A DNA stretch of 64,000 nucleotides. Source: Paraburkholderia sp. LEh10 (GTDB lineage: Bacteria > Pseudomonadota > Gammaproteobacteria > Burkholderiales > Burkholderiaceae). Positions within the stretch are counted from its first letter, which is position 1, and the number at the start of each line of letters is the position of its first letter. The position numbers and the translations under genes are program-made. Positions 25,057 through 33,268 of the stretch are shown one piece after another. The notes under the pieces were generated by a model that was not told the origin of the DNA, did not search any database, and saw only the letters and a list, made by a program, of their open reading frames with translations. The stretch lies in contig NZ_JAGIPX010000049.1 of the NCBI RefSeq assembly GCF_017814945.1, forward strand, positions 1-64,000, in the 5' to 3' direction.

Positions 25057-25385
25057 CGTGACCTCCGTAAGGTTGGCTTAAGCCAACCGTCACTGCGCAA
25101 TCGATGTTCCACTGAAGCGTTTGGGAAGCGTGTGGCGACTGCGGGGAGCGCGTCCGGGGGTGAGCGTTCCTGCGGCATTCAGTGATATCCGCAGCCGCGC
25201 ACCTTCTTGCGAGATACCCAATACGACCAACGCACGTACATGAACATTGCGCCGATTATCAGGAACTCGTGCGAGCGTTGCGCCGATGCGGCATCCCGCA
25301 AGCGCGGTTCAGCGGCGCCGTCCAGCACGGCGATGAAGGCGCCGCCGTGCCATTGGGGGAACTCCGTCTCGATCACATCGGCGCG
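25057..25385. other. 329-bp katN upstream region; possible tiny gene
   Basis: Contains the palindrome at 25071-25088. A leftward 65-codon frame at 25179-25376 ends with MFMYVRWSYWVSRKKVRGCGYH, which looks like a membrane-edge peptide, but it has no good ribosome binding site, so I do not call it. Confidence 0.4.
25071..25088. promoter_or_regulatory. 18-bp perfect palindrome in front of katN
   Basis: GGTTGGCTTAAGCCAACC lies 15 bp before the katN start codon and directly before its GGAGG site. It could be an operator for a dimeric repressor, or an RNA hairpin that modulates ribosome access. The sequence alone does not tell which. Confidence 0.65.
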
Positions 25386-26930
25386 TTAGCGTCCAGGCAG
25401 CGAGGGCGGGTCAAGGCGCTTGAACCGGGCCCACAGTGCCTTCATCGCATCGTGATCCTGTATCGCGCGTGATGCAAAGTAGCCCCGTGCAAAGCCTGCG
25501 CCCAATGCAGCATCGGGCTTATCGGATGCGAGTGATCTGAGCAAGCCGTCCGCAACGACAATATCATTGCGCCAGCCGAGATCGTCCTGGAGTTTGCTGA
25601 GTGCGTTGATATAGCGCTTGACATCACGTTTGTCGAAAAGCGACGCAAAAAACTCGGTCGCATAGCGAAGCTTCTTCGCAGCGATACGCGCACGATGTCG
25701 AGTTTCGTCGTCCAGTTCGGCGAGGCCCCGGCCACGCTTAAGCAATTTTCTGTGGCGACGGGACAGCGTCGCATTGGCGAACTCCGAAATGGATCGCTGG
25801 CAGCGTGCACGTTCCTTATCGGTTTGTCCTTTGCGCCATCCCATCGATTCAATCCAGAGCGTGAACTGCAACACCAGTCTCGTATAGCGCACGGAGTCCA
25901 CCGCGGCCGCGGCTGTCTTGCGATTCTCTGTTGCGCGACCTTTCGCTGCTTCACGGGTCGCACGCACATCGTCACCGTCTCTTGCGGACGCAAACGCCTG
26001 CTCCAGCGTAGGCCCCGCCAGCACCTCCCAGTCACGTGCGCCGCCAAGTTCACCCGCGATCCATCTGAGATCCTTGTCGAAATGGGCGGGCGCGGAGATG
26101 ACATCCGCGAACATGTCGAGCGCGGAGCGCAACCTGCGAAGCCCGACCCGCATCTGATGCACGCTTGATGGATCGTGTCCCGACACGACCCCACGTTCAT
26201 TACCGTGGATCTGGGCGAGACAGTTCTTCGCGATGTGCTGGAAGGTCTCTTCCACGGTGTAACGCCTCTTGAGTTTGAGCGGCTGCGCCCGAACCGGGGC
26301 GCGGTGTTCCTGTACGAGCAGTTCGTACCCCCGATCGCCTTTGCTCATGTAGTCGATGCGAAGTGGTGTGGTTTCCAGCAAGGCGAGCGCCAGTTCGTAA
26401 AGCTGCTCCGGCGCGCCGTTTTTGAGTTCCAGCTCCACGGCGTGAATGGAAGTCGAGCTTGTCTGCGTTTCGATGACCCCGTCGTCCGCTGCCAATTCAA
26501 CTTCTGCGTTGTCCGCGAGGCGAAGCACGGCCGTTGTGCGCTTGACCCGGGTCACAAAAAGCGGCTGAAGCTGCGATGCGAGTCCTTCCGTCTGCAGGAG
26601 CTTCACTTCCTTCCCGTCCTCGGGAAGCAATTGCTGGAGTGATCCGAGCTCCGGGGAGTCACCCCGTACCGGGCCCTCGAATTCATCACGTTCGAACAGT
26701 CCCGCCTCAGGTGCGCCATCGAACTTGAGCGTCTGCAAGCGCCTGTCGCCCGCCACGCGGACTCGCAATGATGCGCCGCGTTTATGCAAGCTCAGATCCG
26801 GCGTATCGAAGTATGTGCTTGTCAGCTCGTCGGTCCTCGCCGGATCGACCAGCAGACGACTGATGGCGGGAGCGTGTAAAACCTGGCTGGCGTTGCCAGC
26901 GGAAGCCAGCAGCTTCAGTTCGCTTTCCAT
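25386..26930 (-). CDS. CYTH and CHAD domain protein, 514 aa
   Basis: N-terminal CYTH domain (about 1-200) with the family's ExExK signature at the very start (Glu2-Glu4-Lys6). CYTH enzymes are triphosphate tunnel hydrolases acting on triphosphate or polyphosphate. The C-terminal CHAD domain (about 225-505) is a helical, His/Arg-rich module that binds polyphosphate: SVHQMRVGLRRLRSALDMF, RRHRKLLKRG and RIAAKKLRYATEFFASLF. Start at 26930 has TGGAGG upstream. It may act on polyphosphate granules; PHB-related genes lie beside it. Confidence 0.92.
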   Translation of the reverse strand: MESELKLLASAGNASQVLHAPAISRLLVDPARTDELTSTYFDTPDLSLHKRGASLRVRVAGDRRLQTLKFDGAPEAGLFERDEFEGPVRGDSPELGSLQQLLPEDGKEVKLLQTEGLASQLQPLFVTRVKRTTAVLRLADNAEVELAADDGVIETQTSSTSIHAVELELKNGAPEQLYELALALLETTPLRIDYMSKGDRGYELLVQEHRAPVRAQPLKLKRRYTVEETFQHIAKNCLAQIHGNERGVVSGHDPSSVHQMRVGLRRLRSALDMFADVISAPAHFDKDLRWIAGELGGARDWEVLAGPTLEQAFASARDGDDVRATREAAKGRATENRKTAAAAVDSVRYTRLVLQFTLWIESMGWRKGQTDKERARCQRSISEFANATLSRRHRKLLKRGRGLAELDDETRHRARIAAKKLRYATEFFASLFDKRDVKRYINALSKLQDDLGWRNDIVVADGLLRSLASDKPDAALGAGFARGYFASRAIQDHDAMKALWARFKRLDPPSLPGR

Positions 26931-27601
26931 TGCGCCTCCATTGAGCACAGGGATGATTGCGGCTCCTCCTTCAACCAGCATGAAACGTACTCAGGCAACA
27001 CCTATTTCGATCGCAGCTGGTGCATTGCACAATTCTTGCTCGACGAACCTCTGCGCCAAAACCATTTTGACGACAACGGAGTGCTGCCGAACATGAACGA
27101 CGCCGAAATTGCCATGACGTTACTGAACAGATGGGAGCGGGACACTCGTTCCTGTAGAACGACCTCAGTCGTTGACCGTCTCCGTGAGGGCGGTCTGCGT
27201 GTTGTCCATCGGCGCGGTGTTGTCGACGATGTCGAAGTCGACTGCCGGACGTTCGACGACGGCTCGTGCGCATTGCGGCTAAGCCACGCCAGACAAGGAT
27301 GGCGTGTGTCTCCTTGGAAAGCGGTCTCTCCTGGCGTTACAGCGGACTGCGCGTAACCGGAGAACCTCTGATACCAGACGCGAACACGGGGCCTCAAGGC
27401 GGTCCGTGCAATCGTTGCCTCGGCCCAAAGCAAACTCGATCTGTGCCGGTTCAACGCAGAGGCTCATTCATTAGATCCCGAATGGCTCGGCGCGCGAGGC
27501 AGTCGCGCAGCGAACGCGACGTATCGGCCCCGAATATTGATGTTGCAACGCGGCGAAAACCCGCCTATAACCATCTGCATGGATGGTGTGAGGATGGAGA
27601 A
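26931..27601. other. 671-bp divergent intergenic region
   Basis: Upstream of both the leftward CYTH-CHAD gene and the rightward CopG-type gene. Several open frames overlap. One leftward 37-codon stretch ending near 27167 (DFDIVDNTAPMDNTQTALTE) looks protein-like but lacks a start codon with a ribosome binding site, so it could be a remnant. The inverted repeat at 27570-27587 is listed separately. Confidence 0.4.
27570..27587. promoter_or_regulatory. Inverted repeat before the CopG-type regulator
   Basis: ACCATC-N6-GATGGT ends 14 bp before the ATG at 27602. Ribbon-helix-helix regulators commonly bind short dyads near their own start, so this may be an autoregulatory operator (inferred). Confidence 0.4.
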
Positions 27602-28027
27602 ATGAAAAAGCTGATAGCGCCGGGAATGGATCGTCCGAAGGGCGGCGACTCGGAAAAGATCACGATCAACCTGGGTCCAGTTGATCTCGGGCAGATCGAC
27701 CTTCTGGTACAGGAAGGTTTTTATGCAAACCGGACCGACCTGATCCGAACTGCTATTCGCAACCAGCTTGCACTCCACGCGCAGGTCGTTCAGGACACGG
27801 TGACACGCCGCGCGCTCGTGCTCGGACTGCAACACTTCTCCAGACAGGATCTCGAGGCAGTGCGTGCCGCGCGCCAGCGGCTAACCATCCAGGTGCTCGG
27901 ACTCGCCAGCATTGCCAGCGACGTCACGGCGGACCTTGCGCTCGCGACAATCGAAAGCGTCCAGGTGCTGGGCGCATTCCACGCTTCACCCGCCGTCAAG
28001 GCGGCACTCGCCGACAGAATCCACTAG
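27602..28027 (+). CDS. CopG/RHH-family regulator, 141 aa
   Basis: Start at 27602 (MKKLIAPGMD) after GAGGATGGAGA. Residues about 18-55 (KITINLGPVDLGQIDLLVQEGFYANRTDLIRTAIRNQLA) have the strand-helix-helix pattern of ribbon-helix-helix proteins (a CopG/NikR-like fold). The remainder is helical, LEAVRAARQRLTIQVLGLASIASDV, perhaps for oligomerisation. It precedes the PHB-depolymerase-like gene by 41 bp on the same strand, an arrangement also familiar from other Burkholderia genomes, so it probably regulates or accompanies that enzyme. Confidence 0.8.
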   Translation: MKKLIAPGMDRPKGGDSEKITINLGPVDLGQIDLLVQEGFYANRTDLIRTAIRNQLALHAQVVQDTVTRRALVLGLQHFSRQDLEAVRAARQRLTIQVLGLASIASDVTADLALATIESVQVLGAFHASPAVKAALADRIH

Positions 28028-28068
28028 CCACACGATGCTCAACTCAATCCGCTAATCGGACACAGACG

Positions 28069-29163
28069 ATGAAACTCGATGAAAATTTTCTAGGCTCAAT
28101 GCGCGAAGCGATGAACTTATTGCGTACCCGCGGTCCCGCCGAAGCGACAAAAGTGATCCAACGCGTGCTGCGTGGCAGCGCCGTTGATGGCGGGAGCGAA
28201 ACCGTGTCACGACACGAGGCGCCAGTTTTCCCGTTCGCGAGGAATGGGGAGCGACACGTCGCACCGCACACAGTGCGAGACGGCAACGTGGACGCCGACG
28301 TCGAAGATCGGGGGCATTTCAGCACGCACGCGTATTCGAATGCGGCAGGCTCGCGGCAGTATCGTCTGTATGTGCCGGCGCGCGCAGTGGGCGAACCGCT
28401 GCCACTGATTGTGATGCTGCACGGCTGCACGCAGAACGCCGACGATTTTGCCGCGGGGACACAGATGAACGCACTCGCCGAGCGACATCGATGTCTTGTC
28501 GCCTATCCGGTGCAGCCAGAGCACGCCAACCCGTCGAAGTGCTGGAACTGGTTCAAGCCCGCCGATCAGCATCGCGAGCGTGGTGAGCCTTCGCTGATCG
28601 CAGGCATCACGCGCGACATCATCGCGGCCCACAATGCCGATCCGGCGCGCGTGTACATTGCAGGCATGTCTGCGGGCGGAGCCATGGCGGCGATCATGAT
28701 CGCCACGTATCCTGAACTGTACGCGGCGGCTGGCGTCCATTCCGGTCTGCCCGCAGGGTGCGCGCACGATCTGCCTTCCGCGCTCGCGGCCATGAAAGGG
28801 GGCAGGCGTCATGGCAAGCGACATCACGCGCAGGGCGATCGCCGCGCACCGCGACGGCCACTAATCGTCTTTCACGGCGACGCCGACGCTACGGTTCACA
28901 TCGCTAACGCCACGCAGTTGGTGCAGGGCTTCGAACCGCGGCGCGGCGGCGATGGACCGCGTCGCGTCGAAACGAGCCGACGTTCCTGCACCGTCGCGAC
29001 GCTCGTTTCTCCCGACGGCATCGACGCAGAACTATGGACTGTTCATGGCGCACCTCATGCATGGTCAGGCGGCGATACACGCGGCAGTTATACCGATCCC
29101 ACCGGCCCGGACGCGAGCGCGGAAATGCTGCGATTCTTTCTTGAGCATCCGAAAAAGGGCTGA
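28069..29163 (+). CDS. PHB depolymerase-family esterase, 364 aa
   Basis: Alpha/beta hydrolase of the extracellular-type-1 PHB depolymerase/LpqC-like family. Oxyanion motif LHGCTQNADDF, lipase box GMSAGG at 199-204 with nucleophile Ser201, Asp in HGDADATVH, and His in APHAWSGG. There is no signal peptide (N-terminus MKLDENFLGSMREAM), and the first about 90 residues are a non-catalytic leader, so it is probably intracellular or exported another way. Substrate may be PHB, feruloyl or acetyl esters. Coupled to the CopG-type gene. Confidence 0.88.
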   Translation: MKLDENFLGSMREAMNLLRTRGPAEATKVIQRVLRGSAVDGGSETVSRHEAPVFPFARNGERHVAPHTVRDGNVDADVEDRGHFSTHAYSNAAGSRQYRLYVPARAVGEPLPLIVMLHGCTQNADDFAAGTQMNALAERHRCLVAYPVQPEHANPSKCWNWFKPADQHRERGEPSLIAGITRDIIAAHNADPARVYIAGMSAGGAMAAIMIATYPELYAAAGVHSGLPAGCAHDLPSALAAMKGGRRHGKRHHAQGDRRAPRRPLIVFHGDADATVHIANATQLVQGFEPRRGGDGPRRVETSRRSCTVATLVSPDGIDAELWTVHGAPHAWSGGDTRGSYTDPTGPDASAEMLRFFLEHPKKG

Positions 29164-29284
29164 GATGCAAGCGCAAAACAAAGCGCCTTTTGCGCTGGAC
29201 GAATCTGGGTCCGTCGTTGCCTCAAACCGACTCAACGTCTTAAGACGCTTTGAAAAAGACGATGTTGCTCTCTACTGCATTCTG

Positions 29285-29575
29285 TTACTGTTGTACTTCC
29301 TCTATTGCGTCGTCACCTGATATTGAAGAGCCGTACGCGCAACAGTCCCCGAAAGCAGCGAACTTCGTCGGCGTCGGCCCTTTAGTGTCGCGATACTCAA
29401 TTTTGTTTGGCGCGACGGAAATGTATTCACGCACCCTTGCGACGATGGGAGGATTGGCATCAATACGGCGCAGGTGTGCTGCGTGCCGCGCGGCGACCAG
29501 ATTTGCGCGTGATGCGGCCATCTGCTCCAGCACTGACGCCTCGGCCCTGGCAAGCGCGCTAGCTTTAGAGATCAT
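29285..29575 (-). CDS. Hypothetical protein of a YqjDEK-like operon, 96 aa
   Basis: Start MISKASALAR at 29575 overlaps the stop of the preceding reading frame as ATGA. N-terminal 60 residues are helical and Ala/Arg-rich (EASVLEQMAASRANLVAARHAAHLRRID), as expected for the third, YqjK-like gene after yqjD and yqjE. The C-terminal third (NKIEYRDTKGPTPTKFAAFG) lacks helical character and may reflect truncation or a frame change. The family assignment rests on position more than on sequence. Confidence 0.5.
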   Translation of the reverse strand: MISKASALARAEASVLEQMAASRANLVAARHAAHLRRIDANPPIVARVREYISVAPNKIEYRDTKGPTPTKFAAFGDCCAYGSSISGDDAIEEVQQ

Positions 29576-29941
29576 TTCAACGTCTCCCTGGCCACGCGGA
29601 GGTCTTCGCGGATCTCGTGATGAAGCACATGGAACGAGCGCGCCGGCTTCTGCGAGCGAACGGCAATGAGGGAAATAATGCAAAGCAGGAGCCACGCGCC
29701 CGCGCTAGCCCAGGACACCTGCACGAAGTAGGGTGTCGTCAGCGCCGTTGCAAGCACTGCGATGCAAGAGAACGACAGCGCGAACAGCGACCGCGAGCGC
29801 GACGAGCGCGATGACTTCACGCGCAAGCTGCATTCGCGCCTGCGCCAGTTCGATGGAAACAAGTTCACCGTAGTCGCTCATTCGCTCCATATAGAAGCGG
29901 CCCACGGCGCTCCACCGATTCACTTTTGACTGGATCGACAT
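29572..29941 (-). pseudogene. YqjE/phage-holin-like membrane protein gene with a frameshift
   Basis: The first frame (from 29941, GGAG site upstream) encodes SKVNRWSAVGRFYMERM, then SDYGELVSIELAQARMQLAREV and the start of a hydrophobic helix (IALVALAVAV), typical of YqjE. From about 29785 the hydrophobic sequence continues only in another frame: LFALSFSCIAVLATALTTPY, then a second helix SAGAWLLLCIISLIAV, ending at 29572. Together these give a normal two-helix YqjE-type protein of about 122 residues. A one-base indel, real or a sequencing error, splits it. Confidence 0.7.
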
Positions 29942-29989
29942 CGTACCGCTCCGTCGAACAGGAACGAGGCTGAGCAGTCGCCTGAAGCA

Positions 29990-30281
29990 TCATGGATAAG
30001 CCTGACGGCGGGAGGCCCAAAGCGCGCCAACAAGGAAGCCAATCGCGCTGGCGCCTGCCAGCACCGCCAGCGGATTTGACGTCATTGTGTTCGCGGGCCA
30101 GCTCGCTGGCGTCCGCGTAGAGCTGTTGTGCCTTTCCGCGCAGCTCATCGGCTGAACCTTCAAGCTGCAGCCTCGTGTCTCCGACTATCGAGCCGACAGC
30201 ATCCTTCACGTTTCCCGCCGTTTCGCGGAGGGTGCCTTCCGTCTTCGTGGTTTCCTTCGTGGTTTCCATCGTGGTTTCCAT
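29990..30281 (-). pseudogene. YqjD/DUF883-like membrane-anchored protein gene with a frameshift
   Basis: Start METTMETTKE at 30281 with GGAG upstream; the ACCACGAAGGAA-like hexamers repeat in the first codons. The frame encodes a DUF883/CsbD-like helix (KDAVGSIVGDTRLQLEGSAD, LRGKAQQLYADASELAREH). The expected C-terminal membrane helix, NPLAVLAGASAIGFLVGALW followed by ASRRQAYP and stop at 29990, is present but in a different frame, the switch lying near 30078-30090. YqjD proteins tether ribosomes to the membrane in E. coli. First gene of the three-gene operon that is broken twice. Confidence 0.7.
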
Positions 30282-30551
30282 TTGTCACTCCAGTTAGCCG
30301 CGACGTATTCCCGCGCGGACGCGGCCGGTAATCGTTCAATCTTTTGCCCGTGCAACCTTCTGTCGGCGGGATCGACCTCTGGCATCGCCGATAGCGCAAG
30401 CGCCGGACCCGAGCGACACGCAGCGCCTGACACCACATTAACCAGCACAATGCCGCGCCCGGTTTCTCTGGAATACCCATTGCTCTCGTTTCGCAACGGG
30501 CGTCTCACGCCCGACCACTCGCAGCATTTTCCATGGAGAAAAGCATGAGTT

Positions 30552-30811
30552 TCATGGGGCCATGAGTTCATGGGCGAGGTAGTCGAGGTCGGTAAAGAAG
30601 CGGAACCTGGGCGACCGCGTGGTTGTGCCGTTCACCATCTTCTACGGCGATTGTGGGCAGTGCAGACGCGGCAACTTCTTGCTTTGCGAGCGTAGTAATC
30701 GAAACCGGGAATGTCATTACACATCCAGTGCCGCTGCGGGACGGGCCGGGTGTGTACAAGACGTTCCGCGAAAAGGCAGACGGCTGCCGCAAGGTGGCAT
30801 TGAAACCGTGA
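30552..30811 (+). pseudogene. Remnant of a second zinc-dependent alcohol dehydrogenase
   Basis: GHEFMGEVVEVGKE (from about 30558), then in another frame VVVPFTIFYGDCGQC and RRGNFLLCERSNRNR, then, in a third frame, VITHPVPLRDGPGVYKTFRE and KADGCRKVALKP to the stop at 30811. These correspond to the zinc-binding part and the last about 30 residues of the intact enzyme at 21504-22673. The whole Rossmann domain is missing and there are at least two frame changes. No function can remain. Confidence 0.8.
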
Positions 30812-30906
30812 GAAGCGGGGCAGTCGCGGTCGGACCGGCTCCTCATGGTCTGGAAGTCAGCGTCGCTGACTGTTGATAGTGAAGTTCCATCTGAAGGGAG
30901 TGCAAA

Positions 30907-31404
30907 ATGGCACAACGTAAGACGGTAGACGATCTTTTTGTCCATATGCTGTCGGACATTTACAGCGCGGAGAAGCAGTTGACCAGAGCGCTCGCGAAGC
31001 TGTCGCGCGCCGCATCCAATCCAGAACTGAGCGATGCGTTCAAGACACATCTGGAAGAGACGCAAGGCCAGGTCGAGCGTATCGATCAGGTCGTCGACGT
31101 GTGCGGCATCAAGCTTAAGCGCATGAAGTGCGTCGCGATGGAAGGTCTGATTGAAGAAGGTGACGAACTCATCGACGAAATTGAAAAAGGCGCAGTACTC
31201 GATGCCGGCCTGGTCGCTGCCGCACAGAAAGTCGAACACTATGAAATCGCAGCCTACGGCAGCCTGTGTGCGCTGGGTAAGCAGTTGGGCTTCACGGAAG
31301 GCGTGAAACTGCTGAACGAAACGCTCGAAGAGGAAAAGGCCACCGATCTGAAGCTCACACAGTTCGCCGAGAAAGCGGGCAATGTGAAAGCGAAGGCTGC
31401 CTGA
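30907..31404 (+). CDS. YciE/DUF892 ferritin-like protein, 165 aa
   Basis: Ferritin-like four-helix protein induced by stress in enterics. Family pattern: TVDDLFVHMLSDIYSAEKQL at the N-terminus with the Glu ligand in SAEKQ, LEETQGQVERIDQV, and KVEHYEIAAYGSLCALGKQLG with the HYE ligand set, then LNETLEEEKATDLKLTQFAE. Usually it binds a di-metal site, though the activity is not established. GGGAG precedes the start. Belongs with CsbD, Mn-catalase and Zn-ADH to the local stress block. Confidence 0.92.
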   Translation: MAQRKTVDDLFVHMLSDIYSAEKQLTRALAKLSRAASNPELSDAFKTHLEETQGQVERIDQVVDVCGIKLKRMKCVAMEGLIEEGDELIDEIEKGAVLDAGLVAAAQKVEHYEIAAYGSLCALGKQLGFTEGVKLLNETLEEEKATDLKLTQFAEKAGNVKAKAA

Positions 31405-31625
31405 CTCACGCGACGCCGTCGGGCCGCTGCCTACGCAGACGGCAACGCAGATTGGTCTGGGTACAGCCGGCATGTTTCGGCAACTGGCTGATCGCAACCA
31501 ACGGGTCGACGCTGGCGTGACGCGCGCTGCGTCGACTCACTGCTCCCGACAGCTTCTGCACAAGGTGTCCCGTCCCATTCATAGCGATACGGGACTTCGA
31601 TAAAAGTACCTCAGTTGCCAGCGCC

Positions 31626-32966
31626 ATGTCCGAGCGTATGAAATCCTGTTCGAACGCCGACGCCGTCGAATTGGCCGCGCCGAGCTTGCCGGACGCATAC
31701 CGGTCCGTTGCCATACCTGCAGGCCGGGTGGGCTGGCAGCGCTTTCTGGCCTTCATGGGGCCGGGTTATATGGTCTCTGTCGGCTACATGGACCCAGGGA
31801 ACTGGGCAACCGACATTGCCGGCGGATCGCGGTTCGGCTACACGCTGCTTGCCGTTATCCTGCTGTCCAACCTGATGGCCATATTGCTACAGGCGCTGTC
31901 GGTACGCCTGGGGATCGCCACAGGGCTGGACCTTGCACAGGCCTGCCGCGCGCGCTACCCAAAGGTACTCAGCATTACGCTCTGGATTGCCTGCGAGTTG
32001 GCCATCGTTGCCTGCGACCTCGCGGAGGTGATCGGCACGGCGATCGCATTGCAGCTGCTCTTTGGCATTCCGCTGATCGGCGGCGCAATACTCACCGCGC
32101 TCGATGCCTTTCTGGTGCTGCTTCTCATGAACCGAGGCTTTCGCTTTCTCGAAGCGTTTGTCATTGCGTTACTGATCCTGATCGCCGGTTGCTTCATCGT
32201 GCAGATCGTGGCCGCCGCGCCACCCGTGGCTGCCGTGCTGCGCGGCTTCATACCGTCGTCCGACATCGTCACGAACCGGGAAGTTCTTTACGTGGCGATC
32301 GGCATCATTGGGGCGACCGTCATGCCGCACAACCTCTACCTGCATTCTTCTGTAGTGCAAACGCGCGCTTATCCGAAGACTTGCGACGGTCGGCGCGACG
32401 CGATCCGCTGGGCCACCATGGATAGTACGCTTGCGTTGGTGCTGGCGCTTTTCGTTAATGCGGCGATCCTGATTGTCGCTGCCGCAACTTTTCACGACAC
32501 AGGCCACACGAATGTTTCCGAAATCGGCGACGCATTCCGTCTGCTGTCGCCGCTGCTCGGTGTCGCCATTGCCTCCACCCTGTTCGCACTCGCCCTGCTC
32601 GCATCGGGATTGAACTCGACCGTGACCGCGACATTGGCGGGGCAGATTGTCATGGAGGGCTTCGTGCAATTGCGTATGCCGGCGTGGGCGCGGCGGCTCA
32701 TCACGCGCGGCCTCGCGATCGTGCCGGTGGTCGTGGTCACTGCTCTCTATGGCCAGCGCGGTACGGCGCATCTGCTGGTGTTAAGCCAGGTGATCCTGTC
32801 AATGCAGCTGCCGTTTGCGGTGATCCCGCTCGCGCAATTCGTCTCCGATCGGCGACTGATGGGCTCCTTTGTCATCGGCCGGCGGACAAAACTGCTGACG
32901 TGGGCCGTCGCGAGCCTGATCGTTGTTCTCAACGGGAAGCTGCTGATTGACATGATTGCAAAATGA
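31626..32966 (+). CDS. mntH: Mn2+/H+ symporter, Nramp family, 446 aa
   Basis: Inner-membrane proton-coupled importer for Mn2+ (also Fe2+). Hallmarks: DPGN at 56-59 in TM1, and MPH at about 233-235 (IGATVMPHNLYLHSS) in TM6, the two half-helix metal-binding elements of the LeuT fold. About eleven hydrophobic segments. The N-terminal 35 residues are a hydrophilic cytoplasmic tail. No good ribosome binding site stands before the ATG, so a nearby alternative start (for example M5) is possible. No yybP-ykoY-type manganese riboswitch was recognised in the 221-bp upstream region. Likely supplies Mn to KatN. Confidence 0.94.
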   Translation: MSERMKSCSNADAVELAAPSLPDAYRSVAIPAGRVGWQRFLAFMGPGYMVSVGYMDPGNWATDIAGGSRFGYTLLAVILLSNLMAILLQALSVRLGIATGLDLAQACRARYPKVLSITLWIACELAIVACDLAEVIGTAIALQLLFGIPLIGGAILTALDAFLVLLLMNRGFRFLEAFVIALLILIAGCFIVQIVAAAPPVAAVLRGFIPSSDIVTNREVLYVAIGIIGATVMPHNLYLHSSVVQTRAYPKTCDGRRDAIRWATMDSTLALVLALFVNAAILIVAAATFHDTGHTNVSEIGDAFRLLSPLLGVAIASTLFALALLASGLNSTVTATLAGQIVMEGFVQLRMPAWARRLITRGLAIVPVVVVTALYGQRGTAHLLVLSQVILSMQLPFAVIPLAQFVSDRRLMGSFVIGRRTKLLTWAVASLIVVLNGKLLIDMIAK

Positions 32967-33268
32967 CCGATCGGCCTGGAGGAAAACATCAGCATAGCGA
33001 GGCAGGTGTGTCGTTTCCCGGCACCCGCGGCTTGGAGCTAGCAACGGCGCAATCGTGCAGGGCCGGCCTGATCGCATCGTGCCTGGCCGAGGTGCCGGGC
33101 AGTGGAGCAAGTCTGGACGTCGGCTTTGTCACCTATTCGCCATCTGGAACGTGAGTGGCGCGTCGCGTTTCTCAGCGACTATCTGTTTGCAAATGGACTG
33201 TTCTGCATTCGACAGCGCGCCGACGATCGGTGGCCTCCCTCAGGGTCCGCATCGTATCAACGCCGCCA
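32967..33268. other. 302-bp convergent region between mntH and the YihY gene
   Basis: The stops of both flanking genes face each other. A 63-codon frame starts at 32963 overlapping the mntH stop, but its sequence is not protein-like. No clear terminator hairpin was found. Confidence 0.45.

Noticed and set aside
26971..27273. Leftward open frame of 100 codons in the CYTH-CHAD/CopG spacer
   Set aside because: Arg-rich shadow composition. A neighbouring frame looks more protein-like but lacks a start codon; neither can be supported.
31405..31625. Manganese riboswitch before mntH
   Set aside because: I looked for the yybP-ykoY conserved cores and did not recognise them.
32963..33154. 63-codon frame overlapping the mntH stop
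   Set aside because: Start overlap is attractive, but the sequence is Gly/Ser/Ala-rich without secondary-structure pattern and there is no upstream site.
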